A stretch of 7,261 nucleotides of DNA from an uncultured Lachnospiraceae bacterium (GTDB taxonomy: Bacteria > Bacillota > Clostridia > Lachnospirales > Lachnospiraceae), in contig CANQEB010000119.1 of NCBI GenBank assembly GCA_947594085.1, positions 1-7,261 on the forward strand, read 5' to 3'. Made by a program: the position numbers and the translations under genes. Shown piece after piece: positions 5,167 to 7,261 of the stretch. Each line of letters begins with the position of its first letter. The first letter of the stretch is position 1. A model generated the notes under the pieces. The model searched no databases and had not been told where the DNA came from. It was given only the letters and a program-made list of their open reading frames with translations.

Positions 5167-6423
5167 TTACAGTCCAAATAATTCCGCAAGCGCCTGCTCG
5201 TCCAGCTTTGAGCCGATTACGCAAAGCCGGCCTGTATAATCCGCGGCGCCCTCGCGAACCTCATACTCGCCAGGCACAAAATCAAAGTGAAGCCACTTGC
5301 CCTCCGGGCTTGGCAGCATACCCTTCGCGCGAAGCACCACACCGTACTTCTCCGAATCATCCAGTGTCTTCAGAATCTTCTCGATTTCATCCTTCGTATA
5401 CTTCTTCGGCGTCTCTCGGCCCCAGGATGTGAACACCTCGTCCGCATCGTGGTGGTGATGATGATGTCCGTCGTGGTCATGGTGATGATGCCCGCACCCG
5501 CACTCCTCGTCATGGTCGTGGTGATGATGCTCGTGCTCGTCGTGCTCATGATGATGCCCGCACTCGCACTCCTCGTCGTGATCGTGATGATGATGTTCAT
5601 GCTCATCGTGGTCATGATGGTGCCCACACCCACACTCCTCATCATGGTCGTGATGGTGGTGCTCGTGCTCGTCGTGCTCATCGTGGTCATGATGGTGCCC
5701 GCACCCGCACTCCTCGTCGTGGTCATGGTGGTGCTCATGCTCATCATGCTCATCGTGGTCATGGTGATGCTCATGCTCATGATGATGGTGCTCGTGTTCC
5801 TCCTCGAGTAGCATCTGCGCCAGCACGTCGCTCTCCTCCATCGCGCCCAGCATCTGCGCACCGGTCAGCTCGTCCCACGGCGTCGTGACGATCACGGCCT
5901 TCGGGTTCTTCTCGCGAATCATCTCCGCCGCCTGAAGCTGCTTCTCCTCGGAAAGCCTCTGCGTACGGCTCAGGATGATCGTCGCCGCGCTTTCGATCTG
6001 ATTATTATAAAATTCACCAAAATTCTTCATGTACATTTTGATCTTCGACGCGTCCGCCACGGTTGTGAGTGCGTTCAGCACAAGTCCCGCGTCATCCGCC
6101 GCATCCTCGACTGCCTTTCTGACATCGGACAGCTTGCCGACTCCGGATGGCTCGATGATAATGCGGTCCGGTGCAAATTTCTCCGTGACTTCCTTCAGCG
6201 CCTTGCCGAAATCACCGACCAGCGAGCAGCAGATACAGCCGGAATTCATCTCCGTAATATTGATACCTGCATCCTTCAGGAATCCACCGTCGATTCCGAT
6301 CTCGCCGAACTCGTTCTCAATCAACACAATCTTCTGTCCAGCGAACACATCCTGAATCAGTTTTTTGATCAGTGTTGTCTTGCCTGCGCCCAGAAACCCT
6401 GAAATAATGTCTACTTTTGTCAT
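5167..6423 (-). CDS. CobW/COG0523 GTPase with long His-rich metal-binding insert
   Basis: A 418-residue G3E-family GTPase, probably a cytoplasmic metallochaperone. The P-loop GFLGAGKTT is at 9-17, ENEFGEIGIDGG at 36-47, the canonical metal motif GCICC at 62-66, and EPSGVG at 91-96. Residues 152-155 read SRTQ where a guanine-recognition NKxD is usual. Residues 210-326 are an extreme metal-binding insert of about half histidine with Asp and Glu, containing four CxC units (Cys239/241, 264/266, 286/288, 308/310). The CobW C-terminal domain follows (about 335-418, KYGVVLRAKGMLPS and GKWLHFDFVPGEY). The family hydrolyses GTP to deliver Zn, Co or Ni; the insert could buffer or store metal. No enzyme needing the metal is nearby, so the metal is unassigned. 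The start ATG at 6423 has AGAAGGA five bases upstream, behind a good promoter. It is the first gene of the pair. Confidence 0.92.
   Translation of the reverse strand: MTKVDIISGFLGAGKTTLIKKLIQDVFAGQKIVLIENEFGEIGIDGGFLKDAGINITEMNSGCICCSLVGDFGKALKEVTEKFAPDRIIIEPSGVGKLSDVRKAVEDAADDAGLVLNALTTVADASKIKMYMKNFGEFYNNQIESAATIILSRTQRLSEEKQLQAAEMIREKNPKAVIVTTPWDELTGAQMLGAMEESDVLAQMLLEEEHEHHHHEHEHHHDHDEHDEHEHHHDHDEECGCGHHHDHDEHDEHEHHHHDHDEECGCGHHHDHDEHEHHHHDHDEECECGHHHEHDEHEHHHHDHDEECGCGHHHHDHDGHHHHHHDADEVFTSWGRETPKKYTKDEIEKILKTLDDSEKYGVVLRAKGMLPSPEGKWLHFDFVPGEYEVREGAADYTGRLCVIGSKLDEQALAELFGL
5446..5796 (-). repeat. Tandem repeats encoding the His/CxC-rich insert
   Basis: An in-frame minisatellite-like stretch of 117 codons. 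Repeating CAT/CAC, GAT/GAC and GAG codons are punctuated by DEECGCG or DEECECG at four places. Successive CxC units are 25, 22 and 22 codons apart, so the DNA period is about 66-75 bases. Units differ at synonymous positions and by loss or gain of DEH triplets, as expected from slippage or unequal exchange that keeps the frame. Confidence 0.9.
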
Positions 6424-6463
6424 TGTAATCCTTCTTTCTCTGCTAAATTATTAACTAAACACG

Positions 6464-6492
6464 ATAGTACACCAATTTCCCAAAGTTTGCAA
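6464..6492 (-). promoter_or_regulatory. Promoter of the His-rich GTPase gene
   Basis: Minus-strand -35 TTGCAA (6487-6492), a 17-base spacer and -10 TACTAT (6464-6469), placing the start near 6457 and a leader of about 35 bases. The -35 lies inside an 8-bp palindrome TTTGCAAA (6486-6493), with a second identical copy at 6498-6505, centres 12 bp apart. The pair could be an operator for a metal-responsive or other dimeric regulator; it does not match the Zur box I know from Bacillus. Confidence 0.65.
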
Positions 6493-6525
6493 ATTTTTTT
6501 GCAAAAGTATCACGCATGCGGCGCC

Positions 6526-6565
6526 AACCCCGATTTTCTCACGCGGGTCTAATCGAGTGGGGGTT
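6526..6565. repeat. Imperfect inverted repeat upstream of the GTPase promoter
   Basis: AACCCCGATT (6526-6535) pairs with AATCG (6551-6555) plus GGGGTT (6560-6565), interrupted by a 4-base bulge and enclosing 15 bases. There is no T tract beside it, so it is not a plain terminator. It lies upstream of the promoter, and its right arm overlaps the group II intron end-like sequence at 6552-6585. Confidence 0.5.
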
Positions 6566-6585
6566 CCTCCGCCCTCTCACACCAC

Positions 6586-6613
6586 AAAAAACAGATGGCT
6601 CATCAACCATCTG
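6586..6613 (-). terminator. Strong rho-independent terminator
   Basis: On the minus strand CAGATGG, an 8-base loop, CCATCTG and then TTTTTTG. The seven-pair perfect stem (6592-6598 with 6607-6613) directly precedes six T residues (6591-6586). It lies 45 bases past the stop of the 57-residue gene and closes that transcription unit before the GTPase promoter. Confidence 0.88.
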
Positions 6614-6658
6614 CCTGTAACTGTCCTCATCTTTTGCAGAAGCGCAAGCGCATCCGCT

Positions 6659-6832
6659 CTAATTCCTCTTCTCCCCGGCTGTAATCGCACTGTCCATCAG
6701 CCGGATCAACTCCAGCGCGCTTCGAAACTGCTGGGTGATATTCTTCTCTGTCCAAAGGATCGATCCCTGCCACGTTGCGTTCTCACAACGGTCGATCTGG
6801 ATTACAAATTTTCCTGCCGCCTTCTTCTCCAT
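6659..6832 (-). CDS. Small conserved-looking protein, 57 residues, unknown function
   Basis: An ORF of 57 residues, beginning MEKKAAGKFVIQIDRCENAT and ending DSAITAGEKRN. AGAGGG (6840-6845) lies seven bases before the ATG at 6832, and the frame is closed by TAG at 6860-6862, so the start is well set. The middle, FVIQIDRCENATWQGSILWTEKN followed by FRSALELIRLMDSA, looks like a beta-strand/Trp-rich half and a short amphipathic helix. I recall similar small proteins (NATWQG plus RSALELxKLIDSA) in gut Clostridia, sometimes near large surface-protein genes, but know no function. It is leaderless, without a membrane segment, so cytoplasmic. It lies 116 bases downstream of the surface-protein gene in the same direction and shares its terminator, suggesting co-transcription. 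Confidence 0.75.
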   Translation of the reverse strand: MEKKAAGKFVIQIDRCENATWQGSILWTEKNITQQFRSALELIRLMDSAITAGEKRN

Positions 6833-6948
6833 CTCATCACCCTCTGTTCGCTGCCCTGCCTATCCTGTCCTGTATGTCCCTTGCACTCTGTCTGTCTTTT
6901 CTGTCTTCTTCTATCCTATCTGGTCTCTATCAGTCTCGTTCGTCTGAA
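6833..6948 (-). other. Purine-rich spacer between surface protein and small gene
   Basis: On the transcribed (minus) strand this spacer is strongly purine-rich, with repeated AGACAG / GACAG words (for example AGACAGAAAAGACAGACAGAG region around 6890-6910) and no open frame of note. It holds the ribosome binding site of the 57-residue gene at its 3' end. No terminator or promoter is obvious. Confidence 0.5.
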
Positions 6949-7261
6949 TTACATTGCAAAGTTTACGGAGCTCATGTTGCTGCCTTCTTCTGTCTGTGCC
7001 GTTACGTTGTTCGCGCCTGTCTCGTCGATGTGGAAGATTTCCTGGGTCTGCTCGCTGCTGATCTGAACCGTCTTGAACTCTACCTGTACGTTTACGCTGC
7101 CGTCTGCAAGCTCTACTTCGCTGCCGTCTACCGTGAAGGTCACATCGTAGAAGATGTACTGTGCGTCCTCGCCTGCTGCGCTGTTCGCTGCTGCCGCTGC
7201 CTTCGCTGCCTCGTACTCTGCGCTGCCTTCCTCGAGCTTTCTCACCTGCATCTCGATGTTC
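6949..7261 (-). CDS. C-terminal end of a large surface protein (partial)
   Basis: The frame is open to the right edge, so only the last 103 residues are seen (beginning NIEMQVRKLEEGSAEYEAAK and ending SSVNFAM). An Ala-rich stretch EYEAAKAAAAANSAAGED leads into YIFYDVTFTVDGSEVELADG, then VNVQVEFKTV, and FHIDETGANNVT. This pattern (YDxTFxVDGxEVEPxDGxVxV, then a hidden HIDxxG turn) is one I know from repeated beta-sandwich modules of large exported or pilin/adhesin-like proteins in Lachnospiraceae. Such proteins usually continue after VxF with SFSVYAVV and a sortase or membrane anchor. Here a TAA follows immediately in all-clear sequence and neither other frame restores the tail, so this copy ends without an anchor. 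Co-directional with the small gene downstream. Family assignment is from memory. Confidence 0.65.
   Translation of the reverse strand, partial: NIEMQVRKLEEGSAEYEAAKAAAAANSAAGEDAQYIFYDVTFTVDGSEVELADGSVNVQVEFKTVQISSEQTQEIFHIDETGANNVTAQTEEGSNMSSVNFAM

Noticed and set aside
5446..5796. CRISPR-like repeated pattern
   Set aside because: The repeats are in-frame codons of a protein, have no unique spacers and vary at synonymous sites.
5287..5811. Plus-strand Met/Val-rich frame over the His-rich repeats
   Set aside because: It is the reverse reading of CAT/CAC and GAT/GAC repeats, so hydrophobic by construction.
6557..7066. Plus-strand 169-codon frame at the right end
   Set aside because: Cys/Leu/Ser-rich product from the pyrimidine-rich strand of two minus-strand genes; no start signal or family motif.

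Overview
The window looks like a piece of a Gram-positive, anaerobic Clostridia chromosome, probably Lachnospiraceae-like. The reasons are the purine-rich ribosome binding sites (GGAAGGGAG, AGAAGGA, AGAGGG), a secreted protein with Big2-type Ig-like repeats, fermentative D-lactate dehydrogenases, histidine-rich CobW-type GTPases, and the style of the partial surface protein at the right edge. Taxonomy is inferred from protein style only. Every protein gene is on the minus strand; only the tRNA at the left edge is on the plus strand.

Left part (1-600): the 3' part of tRNA-Ser(CGA), then a YefM/YoeB-type toxin-antitoxin locus facing it. The antitoxin has a good start, a promoter and a YefM-style TGTACA operator. 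The toxin has lost its N-terminus, and the antitoxin tail and toxin head look fused by a short deletion, so the toxin is treated as a broken gene.

Middle part (600-4100): two D-2-hydroxyacid (D-lactate) dehydrogenases, one VanH-like (609-1601) and one close to E. coli LdhA (2835-3842). They flank an AT-richer gene (1683-2729) for a secreted protein with two Big2 domains and a C-terminal domain resembling CHAP/NlpC-type cysteine hydrolases. That gene has its own near-consensus promoter just past the ldhA stop.

Right-middle part (4066-6500): a pair of COG0523/CobW-family P-loop GTPases. The upstream one (5167-6423) has a canonical CxCC metal motif and a 117-residue His/Asp/Glu/CxC-rich metal-binding insert. 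The downstream one (4137-5081) lacks CxCC and carries a C-terminal domain with a TCC motif resembling the YcgQ/TIGR03943 family. A clear hairpin-plus-T terminator ends the pair. They plausibly form a metal (Zn, Ni or Co) handling unit, but the metal cannot be read from the sequence.

Right part (6500-7261): an intergenic stretch with inverted repeats and a strong terminator, then a 57-residue protein and the C-terminal end of a large surface protein, both ending at that terminator. I saw no CRISPR array, insertion sequence or phage gene, and no convincing wholly new system. The items most worth following up are the toxin-antitoxin deletion scar, the two-GTPase metal locus and the Big2/cysteine-domain protein.
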